NCBI GenBank assembly: GCA_036939355.1
Contig: JALLAP010000921.1
Span: forward strand, 1 to 18,789
DNA length: 18,789 nt
Source: Thalassiosira profunda
Taxonomy: Eukaryota > Bacillariophyta > Thalassiosirophyceae > Thalassiosirales > Thalassiosiraceae
Reading direction: 5' to 3'
In this document: positions 6,126 through 15,815 of the stretch, in pieces
Numbering within the stretch: position 1 is the stretch's first letter
How the letters are laid out: each line of letters opens with the position of its first letter
Position numbers and translations under genes: made by a program
Notes under the pieces: model-generated
Databases searched by the model: none
Told to the model about the DNA's origin: nothing
Seen by the model: the letters and a program-made list of their open reading frames with translations, nothing else

Positions 6126-8760
6126 ATGGCGGCCGTCGCCCCCGCCCCTCCCTCCATCGGGCCGTCCGAGCCCTCCTCCCATCGAGGCTCTTTGGCCACC
6201 GACCTCGACGACAATTCCACCCTCGCGACCGAGCCCTCCGTCCCCCCCTCCATTCGCACGTCGATCTCCCACCTGTCCAAGAATTGGTCGTCCAACCTCG
6301 CCGCGCTCGACTTGCACTCGGCCCGCCTCCCCTCCCAGAGCGGTGGGGCCAGCGTCGCGAGCCGGGCGAGCAAGAGCGTCAAACGGGGCGACGTCATACG
6401 CAAGATGGCCCCGGCCGACGCCAACGAAGCGAGAGGCATCCCCGACGGCATGCCCGCCCTGCCCGCCGCCATCCCCGCCGCCCTCGTCCTCGCCCCGGAG
6501 CGCAAGCTCGCGCCGCCCAAGTCGAAGAATCCCTACGCGTACGCCGATGCCTACGATGTGTCGCCGGGCTCGTTCCAGAGCTCGCTGGAGACGGGGGCCC
6601 TGATCCTCCCTCCTGCGCTGCAGCTGAAGAACCACTTGCAATTGCAGCATCGCGCGCACGGAAAGGGAGGGGACGGGGAGGGAGGGGACGGCGCGACGGA
6701 GGATAGTCCCACCTCCGTGGCGGAGGGGAGCTGTGTGCCGAGCGCGGGGGAGGGCGGGGCGCCGATCGTGCGGGATGCCCGCGGGGACGCCGCAAAGGCG
6801 TCGGAGGGGGCATTGGTGGTCCACTCCCACCCCCACTCGGACGCCGACGACGAGTGGCAGGTGGTGCCGGCGCCCAGCACCAACACCCAATTGGTCCCCG
6901 CCCACCCCGCCTTGGGGGCCGCCAACCCCCACTTAGCAGAACACCCGCTGATTCCGGGGGAGCACCCCCTGGTCAGGGAGCACCGGCTGTCCCAACTCCG
7001 CGGCCGGGATCCCGCCGAAATCGTCCGCGATCGCACGTTGGTCCCGTACGACGGACCGGCGGACCCGCCCGGGGAGAGTCCCGACCTGCACCCCGTCGTG
7101 TGCGGGGAGCTTGTTGTTAGGAAGGGGGGCGACTGCGAGGGCAGCCGGTGCAGCAGTTATAGTGGGAGGAGCGGAAGGAATGGAGGGTGGAGGAAAATCA
7201 AGTGGGCGGACCCCAAGAGCGTCAAAGACGAAGGGGCCGTCGACTACGCCGTCCTGCAACGGTACGAGGCCCTCGCCGCGGCACCACCAAGGGGCGGCAG
7301 CATCGCGCGCATCCGCGGCGGGGCGCTCATTCCAAGCACGACCAGCCGGGCCCTCGTCCCCGTCGATCCGTCCTCCGCCGCCCCTCCCCTTTCCTCTCCC
7401 ACCGCGCACAGCGCCCTCGACGATCCCACCCTCCTATGGCGCAATCCCCGCACCCGCATCGCCACCATTTCCAGCGGCTACAAAAAGGCCCGCTTCTTCG
7501 TAAGGGAGGATTTGGACACGCGGATCTACTTCCACCAGTTGGAGGACGCGGTGGGCTACATGGCGGCGCGGGGGTATCGAAGGATGGGGAAGGCGGAGGA
7601 GGCGGGGTGGCGGGAGCTGCTGGGACGGGCCCACGGGGTGGTCAAGGTGAGTCCATATGCGACGGTGTGTCATTTGCGAGGCGAGAGTTGCGGGAGAGTG
7701 GCATTCGTCTCGTTTTCCCAAGCCGAGATCCCACTCTTTTTCGCCCGTCATTACTTCCATTATCGCTCGAAAACAGAAGGGCGCCAAGAAGGAGAAGCAG
7801 CGGTACCGCAAGGGCAAACTCGTCCTCGTCCTCAAGAAGACGGTTTGCGACCACGACGGCGACGAGGACGCCGACGCGCGCCAGAAGGCCGCATCGTCGC
7901 GCCGCACGGCGGAGCGCAAGGTCCAGAAGGCGATCGCGGGGTCGCAAGCCTCCGGAACGATGGTGACGACAGGGACGACGACCGACGCTCCCGCCTCGGA
8001 CGCGTCGCAGGCCACCGGCCGAACGAGCCTGGGCAAGTCCGTCCGGGGCCCGTACAAATCCTACTCGGAGAAGTTTTTGGCGGAGCAGGAGGAGGACAAG
8101 CGCCAATACCTCCTCGCCGTCGCGGAGGGCCGGCCGTTGCCCCAGATCGGGTACGGGAGCGCCCAGGGAGGTGCCCAAGGCGAGACGTTGTTGCTGACCG
8201 ATGGGTCCCCGACCGGCACCGCTCGCGGGGGCGATCCCGAAGCGGACCTCGAGTCGAACGAGGCGTCGTATCCGGGCGCGGAGGCCAGTGGCAATCAACG
8301 CGAGCTGCACAAGAGCGTCAGCGCGCTGTCGGACCGGAAGGGCGTGTACGGCGGGGGCGTCCGGTACTTCACCCCGGACGAGGAGGAGGACGAGAGCGTG
8401 GACGAGAGCGAGGACGGGAGCGACGACGGGACGACGGAAGAAGACGAGGACTTTGCGGAGGAGGACGAGTATGCCGAGGACGAGTACACCGAGGACGAGG
8501 ACGAGGACGAGGACGAGACGTACACGGAGGGGGGCACGTACGACGAGGAGAAGACCGAATACACCCAACAAAGCGAGGAGGGCACCGAAGCGAGCTCGGA
8601 CGGCACGGGCAGCTCCCTCTTCTCCGAAGAGGAGGGGGCCGCGCACGACGTCACCGAGAGCGGCGGGGTCGAGAGCGCGGACGGGTCGTCTCGCAGGCGC
8701 AGGAAGAGCCCGCCAAGGGTGGAGCCCATTGGCGACGACGACGGGTCGTCCACGAGCTGA
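6126..8760 (+). CDS. Large hypothetical protein with acidic tail, two exons
   Basis: Exons 6126-7646 and 7777-8760 give 834 residues. The first ATG in good context (GTCATCCATGGC) was chosen. The splice uses AAG|GTGAGT and AAACAG|AAG and keeps the frame (phase 0). The N-terminal 430 residues are low-complexity Ala/Pro/Ser/Gly. The only globular-looking segment spans the intron, about residues 436-525: ARFFVREDLDTRIYF, then AVGYMAARGYRRMGKAEEAGW, then after the splice KKEKQRYRKGKLVLVLKK. I do not recognise it. Residues about 708-795 form a very acidic region (EDEDE runs from GAGGAC repeats), followed by a basic RRRRK cluster. Acidic-plus-basic tails are common in nuclear or chromatin-associated proteins, so a nuclear role is possible but unproven. 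The antisense 485-residue open frame at 7642-9099 is a shadow. It is convergent with the AlkB gene 184 bp away. Confidence 0.7.
7647..7776 (+). other. Intron, phase 0, 130 bp
   Basis: The donor is AAG|GTGAGT and the acceptor AAACAG|AAG. The upstream frame continues past the donor with loss of protein-like character, and the downstream frame restarts in register after the acceptor. It is the only phase-0 intron in the window. Confidence 0.8.
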
Positions 8761-8944
8761 GAGTGGTGCCGGGCGGGTCAACCAAAGCCATAAGGCGGGA
8801 ACGATTGCGATAAGGGGAAACGAGGGGGGTTGCGACAAGTGTAAGCATAGCATTAGATGTTTCGTTGCGTTCGTCTTCTTTGTCTTTCGTTTTGCAAACT
8901 CATGCAAATGAATGGTATGGATTCGTTGGATGTTCGTCTCGGCA

Positions 8945-10350
8945 CTAATCGTCGATGACGACGACCTCTTCTCCCTTTGTGCCCTTGGCCCTCCCCTTGC
9001 CCTCACGCTCCTCCTCCTCCTCCCCGTCGTCGCTGTCCAAGAGATCAATGACGCCCGCTCCATCGGCGCCCTTTCTCGCCCTCTTCGGTGCATCAGCACT
9101 GACCACCGATGTCGGGCTGCCGCCCTCCCCCCTCTTCCGCTTGGCCCGTTCCTGTGCCAAACTGCGAAGGGAGGCGTTCATGGCGCGCTGCACGTCCGCA
9201 TCGTAATCATCGCTGGTGGACCCGAGCTTCCTCCCCTCTCCCCACGACTGTTGTCCCACCGCGACGGCACCCATGGCTGCACTCACTGCAGAACTAACGG
9301 AAGCGGCAGAAAGGCGGGACGTCGCCGCGGCGGGCTGCCCGAACCTCGACTGGACGGGCAGCGTCCCGCCCTCCATCTGCCGGAGCAATTGCAACGCCGC
9401 GTCCCGCGAGGGCTGGGAGATGTCATCGCGCGCCTTGTATTTGATCTGCGCCTTCCTCCGCGCCTGCAGCGCGGCATTGGTCGGATCCTTCCTCGTCCAC
9501 TCCTCGAGGCACACGTCCGAGAACACCTTGGTAGACCGGAACGTCAGCGATTTGCGAAGGTTGTGCGGGTTCCACGGAATGCGTATGTCGTCCCCAAAGT
9601 CGGACAGCTTTTGCTGCAATATGCCGTGCTTGAAGTCGTACCGGGACGGGCCCGACATGACGTAGATGGACCTCCGCGGCAGCACCACCGTGGCCGGCTC
9701 CCGCGGCTTCCTCCCCGAGTAGAAGCGCATCCGTGCCTGTTGCCCGAGCGTGACGCCTATCACAACCTCTCCCCATCTGTAGGCGCTGTCGAAATGGGCT
9801 GCGATTGAAGCGGAAGTGAGCACTATCTTGTGTATGCAAGGGAATTGAATGCATTCTGTAGAAGAGAGCATAAGAAGATACCCACCTCTGAAGGAGGCGC
9901 CCACCGGATAAACCAGCGGCAAGCAGTAGTCAGGCGGAACCAGCGGCCCGTCGTTCCACAGCCCCGAATCCCTCACTGAAGATACAATGAGCGAATGCGA
10001 TATGAATATGAGTGCAATCTGGTTTATTTGCAAACAAACAGTATCCTCGCGCCTTCGTACCAACGTTGACCAGCCGATAAAAATCCTCTTCTGGGAAGGT
10101 GGGATGTGTCGGGCCCGATGCTCCCCAGCGCCGCTGTTTGTCGTCGTCGCCCATCATCGCGCGGTCGGAGCCAATGGCGCGGAAGATGCGCTCCTCCTCG
10201 GCCTCGGTGAAGCAATTCAGGGCGACGTGGAGGCCCGCGACGCCTGTCGAGCACGTGACGTGAGCAAAGATACATCGGCACGTAAGAAGCTACGACGAGA
10301 TGCTAAGTGCATTCAAACTCACCCCCGGCGTTGCGAACGATCTCCACCAT
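8945..10350 (-). CDS. AlkB-family 2-oxoglutarate/Fe(II) dioxygenase, four exons
   Basis: Exons on the minus strand: 10350-10323, 10243-10061, 9975-9886 and 9798-8945, giving 384 residues. AlkB enzymes remove alkyl groups from nucleic acid or protein using Fe(II), O2 and 2-oxoglutarate. Visible residues: HxD iron ligands H102 and D104 (AHFDSAYRWGE), preceded by the YPVG turn; distal ligand H158 in SRYDFKHGI; and the 2-oxoglutarate/AlkB signature RxxxxxR as R182-KSLTF-R188. The segment VVLPRRSIYVMSG is typical of the core. After about residue 200 comes a disordered tail with basic clusters (KRKR, KRARK) that look like nuclear signals, then VIDLLDSD followed by acids, and a C-terminus ending VVVIDD. 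The start is the first in-frame ATG after an in-frame TAG, but the first exon is only 28 nt, so an upstream exon remains possible. It shares a divergent promoter with the phosphorylase-like gene. The exact AlkB subfamily is not certain. Confidence 0.85.
9799..9885 (-). other. AlkB gene intron 3, phase 1, 87 bp
   Basis: The donor is AGAG|GTGGGT at 9885 and the acceptor TCGCAG|CC at 9799. Removing it joins YPVGASFR directly to AHFDSAYRW, which recreates the family pattern of a tyrosine-containing strand running into the HxD motif. An alternative acceptor, CTACAG, lies upstream in the intron but would insert non-family sequence. Confidence 0.8.
9976..10060 (-). other. AlkB gene intron 2, phase 1, 85 bp
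   Basis: The donor is GTTG|GTACGA at 10060 and the acceptor CTTCAG|TG at 9976. The donor is weaker than the others but is the one that keeps frame and phase. It joins FYRLVNV to VRDSGLWND. Confidence 0.65.
10244..10322 (-). other. AlkB gene intron 1, phase 1, 79 bp
   Basis: The donor is CGGGG|GTGAGT at 10322 and the acceptor CGACAG|GC at 10244. It joins MVEIVRNAG to GVAGLHVALNCF in frame. Confidence 0.7.
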
Positions 10351-10775
10351 AATGGCGTCCGAGTTGGAGGCGGCTCTGGCGGTGGCGGAGCGGCGCTATG
10401 GAACGGCGGAGGAGGCAGGGTGGACGTCCCGCCCGGCGGAAATGAGCGGAGCGAGAGCGAGCGAGCGTCCGTCCATCCCTCCCGCCAACAGCTGCCCAGA
10501 GCAGGAGGCCGTCTTGCGTCGCCTCATTCAATCAAGCTTCGTCGAATGTTGTACGGTAATCAGAATCCGTTCGTACAGTTCCCTTGCATTACACGAACCA
10601 TTGTTCGGCATTACGAAGCTTGCAGCAAGCAAATCTTGTGGATCTTCGTCGGAGAGCCACCCTTGAGAAACTGCACGGCGATGTTCCTCCTCGGCACCTT
10701 CCACCCTCGCGGGAGCCACACAAAGTTCTCATAATCCATCAACCTGCGGCCGATAACGTGCAGCGCGGTTCAAGG
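10351..10775. promoter_or_regulatory. Divergent region between AlkB and phosphorylase-like genes
   Basis: 425 bp between head-to-head starts, expected to contain both promoters. On the minus strand two small open frames overlap: 10611-10739 (42 residues, beginning MDYENFVWLPRGW) and 10528-10719. The first has protein-like composition and might be an upstream exon, a separate micro-gene or a relic. Neither can be joined to the AlkB gene through convincing splice sites. Confidence 0.4.
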
Positions 10776-13700
10776 ATGTCGTCCTCTTACCAGCAGGGTG
10801 GCCCGGCCTACGTCGGTGAGTTGCGGGGCGGCGTTGGCGTTAGATGCGGGGGAGCGATGGCGGGCTGGTGCGGCGATGGTGCATGTGATGGTCTGGCAAT
10901 CGACGGTGGGGGCGGGGGGCGCTGTGGTGTTGCAAATGCAGCCCACCGGACGAGGAGGAAGCAGGGCAGAGCGGCGGAGATGCACTGCTCGGCAAAAGAG
11001 GAGTATTTTTGCTTGACAACACATCACGTGCTCTCCGCTCACATCATGCACTTTCATTGCAAATACCGCAGGGGACATCGAGACCGAGCCCCTGACCGAA
11101 ACGACCGACTCTCCCATCAACCGCGGCAGCAAAGGCAGCAATGGCGGCTGGAAGAAGTGGGGATTGGGCGCGGCCCTCGTCGTCCTCCTGGGCGTGGCCG
11201 TCCACCATCGCGCCTCCGGCACCGCGGCTCCGGACGCGGACACCGTCGATTTGCTCGGCAAGCATCACCAGTCGAAGAGCGGGAAGCACCACCAGCAGCA
11301 CAAGATGACAAGGGCGGAGATGAACGCGCAGCTGTTCGACGAGAGCCGTGAGTTATCGTCTCTGTTTACTGACATCTTGATTGCATGTGGCCCCACCTGA
11401 CATTCAATTCAATGCAATATACGCAATGCGAAACGCAGGCCGCTACATCCTCCACGACTACGACGCCCGCTCTCCCGTCTCGAACTTCCTCCCGGGCGTC
11501 GCCGGCGTCTTCGGCAAGCCCGTGTGGTCCTTCTACGTCAACCGCGGCCAGGCCATCGCGTCCTTCGGGCTCAGCTCGAAGGATTTCCCCCTGCTGGAGT
11601 TCAACACGGCCAACAAAGCCTACCAGCTCACCCCCTACGTCGGATTTCGCACCTTCGTCCAGGGATCGCGGGGCGGGCACAAGGGGAAGGAGGACGGGAA
11701 CAGCTTCCTCATCGAGCCGTTCAGCCCCGCCAACGCCAAGGTGGCGGGCTTGGACGAGGACGACGACACCAAGCCCGCGCGGACGATGTACGTGGGCACG
11801 AACGAGCTGGAAATCAAAGAGGAGGACGACGTGCACGGCCTCCAGACGAATGTGACCTACTTCACGTTGCCGGAGGACAACTTTGCCGCGCTGGTGCGGA
11901 AGACCACCTTCACCAACACGGGAGACGACGACCTGACCCTTTCGGCGTTGGACGGTTTGGCCAAGATGGAGCCCGTGGGAGGCAAGCTGCAATGGGGGCT
12001 GAAGAACATTGGGCGTACTCTCGAAGGATGGATGGGCGTCTACCACGGCGACAAAACCCTGCACTTGCCCTTCTACCGCATGTCGACGGAACCCTCTGAT
12101 GAGGCGTCGGTGAAGATCGAGAAGGCGGGGCATTATTGCATCTCGTTCGTGGAGGAGACGGGCGAGCTGCTCCCCATCGTGTTCGATACCGAGAAGGTGT
12201 TCGGGTTCGCGACCACGCTGCAGGAACCCGACGGGCTGCTGAAGAGCTCCATCGAGAAAATCGTGGCCAACCCCCAGTACGGAGACGCCAAGACGTCCTC
12301 GGCGTTTGCGGCCCTTGAGAAGGTCACGCTGGCCCCGGGAGAATCCATCACCGTCACGTCCTTCTACGGCGAGGCCGATCACATCGAGAAACTGCCCAAG
12401 ATCGCGAAGAAGGTGGCCAAGAAGGGCTACGCCGAGGACAAGCTCGACCGGGCCCGGGAATTGATGGACGAGCTCACCAGCAGCGTGGAGACGCACACGG
12501 CCAACCGCCTCTTCAACAGCTTGAGCAAGCAGCAGTACCTCGACAACAGCCTCCGCGGGGGCATGCCGGTCATCTTGGGCGAGCTCGACTACGAAGCCCG
12601 CAGCTCCAACGCCGACGAGGACGACCGCCTCAAGGTCTACCACGTCTTCTCCCGCATCCACGGAGACTTGGAGCGCGACTACAACGACTTCAACATCGAC
12701 CCCACCTACTTCTCCCAGGGCCCGGGCAACTACCGCGACGTCGCCCAGAACAGAAGGAACGACGTCGTCTTCTCCCCCCGCATTGGCGCCTTCTGCGTCA
12801 AGCAATTCCTCTCCTACATCCAGGCGGACGGGTACGAGCCCCTCACGGTCGAGGCCATGGCGTACCTCATCAATGACCCCAACCAGGCCGCGCGCGTCGC
12901 CGGGCACATCGCCAAGGATACGAAGTCCGCGGAGATCCTCAGCGCGATCCTTGCTGGTGGCACGTTCCGCCCCGGTCAGCTCTTCACTCTCTTCGAGCAG
13001 CTTAGCGTCAACCTCACCGTGAGCAACCAGAGGGCGATCGACGAGATCATGGCCATCTCGCACGAGACCCCGATGGCCGTCTACGGATCAGGGTACTGGG
13101 CCGATCACTGGGAGTACTATTTGGACCTCATCGAGGCGTACGTGGCCATCTATCCTGACGGAGAGGAGAGCCTCATGTACGACACGGAGCTCCAGTACTT
13201 CTTCTCCACCGCCACCGTCCGTCCCCGCAGCAAGAAGTATGTCCTCGACTACACCTTTGACGGAAAGTCGAAGCACGTCCTCCAGCTCGACGCCACCTTT
13301 TTCGATGATACGAAGGTGAAGGAGCAGGCGTCCTTCCGCAACCAGACCACCGGTCTCATCGCCAACGAGGCCAACTGGCAGCGCACGGGCAAGACCGGGA
13401 AGGGACGCGCGATGAAGAGCTCGGGCATCGCCAAGCTCTTCCTCCTCGGCGCCATCAAGTATGCCACCCGCGATGCCTACGGTATGGGAGTGGAGTACGA
13501 GGGCGGCCGTCCCGGTTGGAACGATGCCATGAACGGTTTGCCAGGGATGGGTAAGTTCTTTTTTATGCCTGCCTCAAAGCAAAAGAGTATGTGATCCATG
13601 CACTCCTTTGCTCATTTCCTGCCCAACGCTTCCCCTCCACGCAGTTGGTTCCGGGATGCCCGAGACGTTCGAGTTGTCTGAGCTTCTGAAATACGTCCTC

Positions 13701-15132
13701 AGCGTGGTTACGAGGTTCCAGCGCCCGATCGTCGTTCCCTCGGAGCTCGGGGAGATGGTCGACACAATCAACGACGCTCTCGAGGAATTGATGGCCAGTG
13801 GCTACGAAGACCCGGAGGAGCTGCCCAGTGATGTTCCTGATGACTTGTTCAAATACTGGGGTAAGACGAACTCTTGCCTGTTGCGCATGAAGAGGCCTGC
13901 CCTATCGTGACTCATCGCTCTTCTTCGACAATCGACAAACGCAGACACGGTGGCGGCTGCCCGCGAGAACTACCGAAACAAAGTGAACTTCTACTTCTCC
14001 GGAAACACCACTGAGATTTCGGCCGAGGACGCGATCGAAATGCTCACGAACTGGTACGATCAAGTTCAGATAGGCGTGGCAAGGGCCATGCAGATTGGAA
14101 GCAAGGGCATCGACGACGATGGAACGAGCGGTGTCCCTCCGTCGTACTTTTCGTACAACATTACCAGTTGGGCGAAGAACAAGAACAAATCGGCGAAGGG
14201 GTTGCCGATGGCCAATGCCAAGTCGATGCGCGTCGGAGTGTTCCCTCTCTTCCTCGAGGGACCCACTCGCTACATGAAGCTCATCAAGGACGACAGCGAG
14301 AAAATGGAGGACCTGTACTCCAAGGTTCTCAATTCTGGCCTTCGCGACGACGAGCTGAAAATGTACTTCCTCTCAGCGGACCTCACTGGGCAGAGTTACG
14401 ACATGGGCCGCATGATGGCGTTCGCGGCCGGATGGCTCGAAAACCAGAGTATCTGGATGCACATGTCCTACAAGTACTACCTTCAGCTCATTCGCGGAAA
14501 GCTCTACGATCAGTTCTACACCGAAATGAGGGGCGCCGACAACGAGGGCGGCGGAATGCTCCCGTTCATGGATCCCGATATCTACGGCCGCTCGCTCTTG
14601 GAGTGCTCGTCCTTCATCGCCTCCTCGGCCTTCACGGATCCCTCCGTCGTCGGCCGCGGCTTCCTGGCGCGCCTCAGCGGTTCCACCGCGGAATTCCTCA
14701 GCATTTGGAGGCTCATGTTCATGGGACCCAACCCCTACGTTATGAACGAGGACGGCGATGTGGAAATGCNTCAGCATTTGGAGGCTCATGTTCATGGGAC
14801 CCAACCCCTACGTTATGAACGAGGACGGCGATGTGGAAATGCAGCTCATTCCTGCCCTGCCCATTTGGCTGTTCGAGGACCTGGAATCCGGCGCGGAAGG
14901 CACCCGCGACGACGAGGGCAATCTCGTCGTCAGCTGGAAGCTGTTCGCGTCCATCATGGTCACGTACCACAACACTCTCGGAACGGATCTGTACGACGTT
15001 GAACCCAAGTCGTACACTGTGACGATGGAGGATGGGAGCACCGTCGAAGTGGAAGGCTCGAGCATTCCCACGGAGACGGCTGTCCATATCCGCAAGTTGC
15101 TGGGTGTCGAATCGATCGATGTTTACTTCTAA
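10776..15132 (+). CDS. Membrane-anchored cellobiose/beta-glucan phosphorylase-like enzyme, five exons
   Basis: Exons 10776-10815, 11072-11347, 11439-13550, 13645-13860 and 13945-15132. After merging the duplicated 73 bp at 14698-14770 the protein is about 1252 residues. I recognise the large cellobiose-phosphorylase-like family, related to GH94/GH149/GH161 inverting phosphorylases. These cleave or build beta-glucosidic bonds with phosphate through an N-terminal beta-sandwich and an (alpha/alpha)6 barrel. Markers in order: RYILHDYDARSP (106-), FLPGVAG, WSFYVNRGQAIASFG, GRPGWNDAMNGLPGM (797-811, D801 the probable general acid), VGSGMPET, RVGVFPLFLEGP, GWLENQSIWMHM, DPDIYGRSLLE and RLSGSTAEFL. 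Residues about 43-58 (WGLGAALVVLLGVAVHH) after a polar, basic N-terminus form a signal anchor, then a Lys/His-rich linker (77-92). This implies a type II membrane protein with a luminal catalytic part. The substrate is not determined; stored beta-1,3-glucan is a reasonable guess for a heterokont. All four introns are phase 1. Confidence 0.85.
10816..11071 (+). other. Phosphorylase-like gene intron 1, phase 1, 256 bp
   Basis: The donor is GTCG|GTGAGT and the acceptor ACCGCAG|GGG. It separates a 40-nt first exon from the exon encoding the membrane anchor. It is the longest intron in the window. It contains a CACGTG box at 11025-11030, whose relevance is unknown. Confidence 0.75.
11348..11438 (+). 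other. Phosphorylase-like gene intron 2, phase 1, 91 bp
   Basis: The donor is GAGCC|GTGAGT and the acceptor AAACGCAG|GC. It joins LFDES to RRYILHDYD, the first conserved block of the enzyme. A branch-point-like CTGAC lies at 11397-11401. Confidence 0.85.
13551..13644 (+). other. Phosphorylase-like gene intron 3, phase 1, 94 bp
   Basis: The donor is GATGG|GTAAGT and the acceptor CACGCAG|TTG. Removing it joins GLPGM to VGSGMPET, restoring a conserved block of the family just after the catalytic WND motif. Confidence 0.9.
13861..13944 (+). other. Phosphorylase-like gene intron 4, phase 1, 84 bp
   Basis: The donor is TGGG|GTAAGA and the acceptor AAACGCAG|AC. It joins DLFKYW to DTVAAARENY in frame. 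Confidence 0.85.
14698..14842. repeat. 72-bp perfect duplication around a single N (assembly artefact)
   Basis: Bases 14698-14769 and 14771-14842 are identical, separated by one N at 14770. The duplicated sequence is coding and lies in the last exon of the phosphorylase-like gene. With both copies the frame shifts by one base; with one copy removed together with the N, the frame runs unbroken from RLSGSTAEFL to the stop at 15132. The pattern is that of two overlapping contig ends scaffolded without merging. Confidence 0.92.
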
Positions 15133-15416
15133 AGCATCGGAGAATGAAGAATGTGGAAATTTTGTGCCAAAGGTGTGATGGCGTCAGCGCTGTCGCGTCG
15201 TGTGCCATACGTCCCGCATCGACTGAACAGAGGACGGCGGGGTGCCCAGTAGAAGTAGAGTGACTTTTGCTTTTGATGGAATTGTCTTAGAATACGTCAT
15301 AAACGGAAGGCGACGGATATGGTTATTCTACAGTTGTTCTATTTTACATTAGTGGTGCGGAGGCAAACAAGCGCCCCTGCTCGTTCGTTTCTCTTCCTAG
15401 GTCCCTCGTCTCGTCT

Positions 15417-15815
15417 CTAACACATGGCGATGTTCTCGGCCCGTTCCCGGGCCCACCGCGAGCTGGCCTCGGACACCTCGGCGAGCGCGCGCTTGGAGAG
15501 CACCGGCTGCCCGTCGAGGATGGCGTCGCGGTGCGCCCGTTTCCGCTCCTCGACCTGCCGGGCGAGCCCGCGCGTCACGAAGGCCTCGAGGCCGTTGCAC
15601 GCGCAGAGGAGGTCGTGGTACGGGACCGCGCGGGGTGTGCCTTGGTGGACGAGCCGGGAGAGAACTTGGACGTCCCCGAGAAGGTCTTGCTTGAAGCGGT
15701 CCATGTCGTCGCGGCGGTACGCCTTGTCGGCCGCGTCGTCGTTCGGGATGAAGGCGAGCTCGCTCATCTCGGAGAACCGGACCGATCTCGGGCTTGGGGC
15801 GTTCGTCGTCGTCAT
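15417..15815 (-). CDS. Small stramenopile-type protein of unknown function (132 aa)
   Basis: A single-exon frame of 132 residues; stop TAG at 15417-15419, start ATG at 15815. The N-terminal block SVRFSEMSELAFIPNDD (11-27), followed by a DxxRFK segment (38-42), a central segment with GLEAFVTRGLARQVEERKRAH (75-95) and the C-terminal EVSEASSRWARERA (113-126), match a pattern I recall from many uncharacterised diatom and related proteins. The function is unknown. The body is probably helical and charged, with no membrane segment or signal. The RSVRF at residues 10-14 fits the RVxF consensus for docking to protein phosphatase 1, a weak but testable hint. It is convergent with the phosphorylase-like gene (284 bp between stops, no other feature seen there). 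Confidence 0.75.
   Translation of the reverse strand: MTTTNAPSPRSVRFSEMSELAFIPNDDAADKAYRRDDMDRFKQDLLGDVQVLSRLVHQGTPRAVPYHDLLCACNGLEAFVTRGLARQVEERKRAHRDAILDGQPVLSKRALAEVSEASSRWARERAENIAMC

Noticed and set aside
7642..9099. 485-residue antisense open frame
   Set aside because: Runs of Val/Leu/Ala/Arg produced by reading the acidic-tail repeats on the other strand; it also crosses into the AlkB 3' end.
11366..13063. 565-residue antisense open frame
   Set aside because: It lies exactly opposite the main exon of the phosphorylase-like gene, is Val/Gly/Leu/Glu-rich and lacks family motifs; a typical GC-rich shadow.
14698..14842. A genuine tandem duplication in the enzyme
   Set aside because: The single N exactly between identical copies, and the frameshift it causes, favour an assembly artefact.
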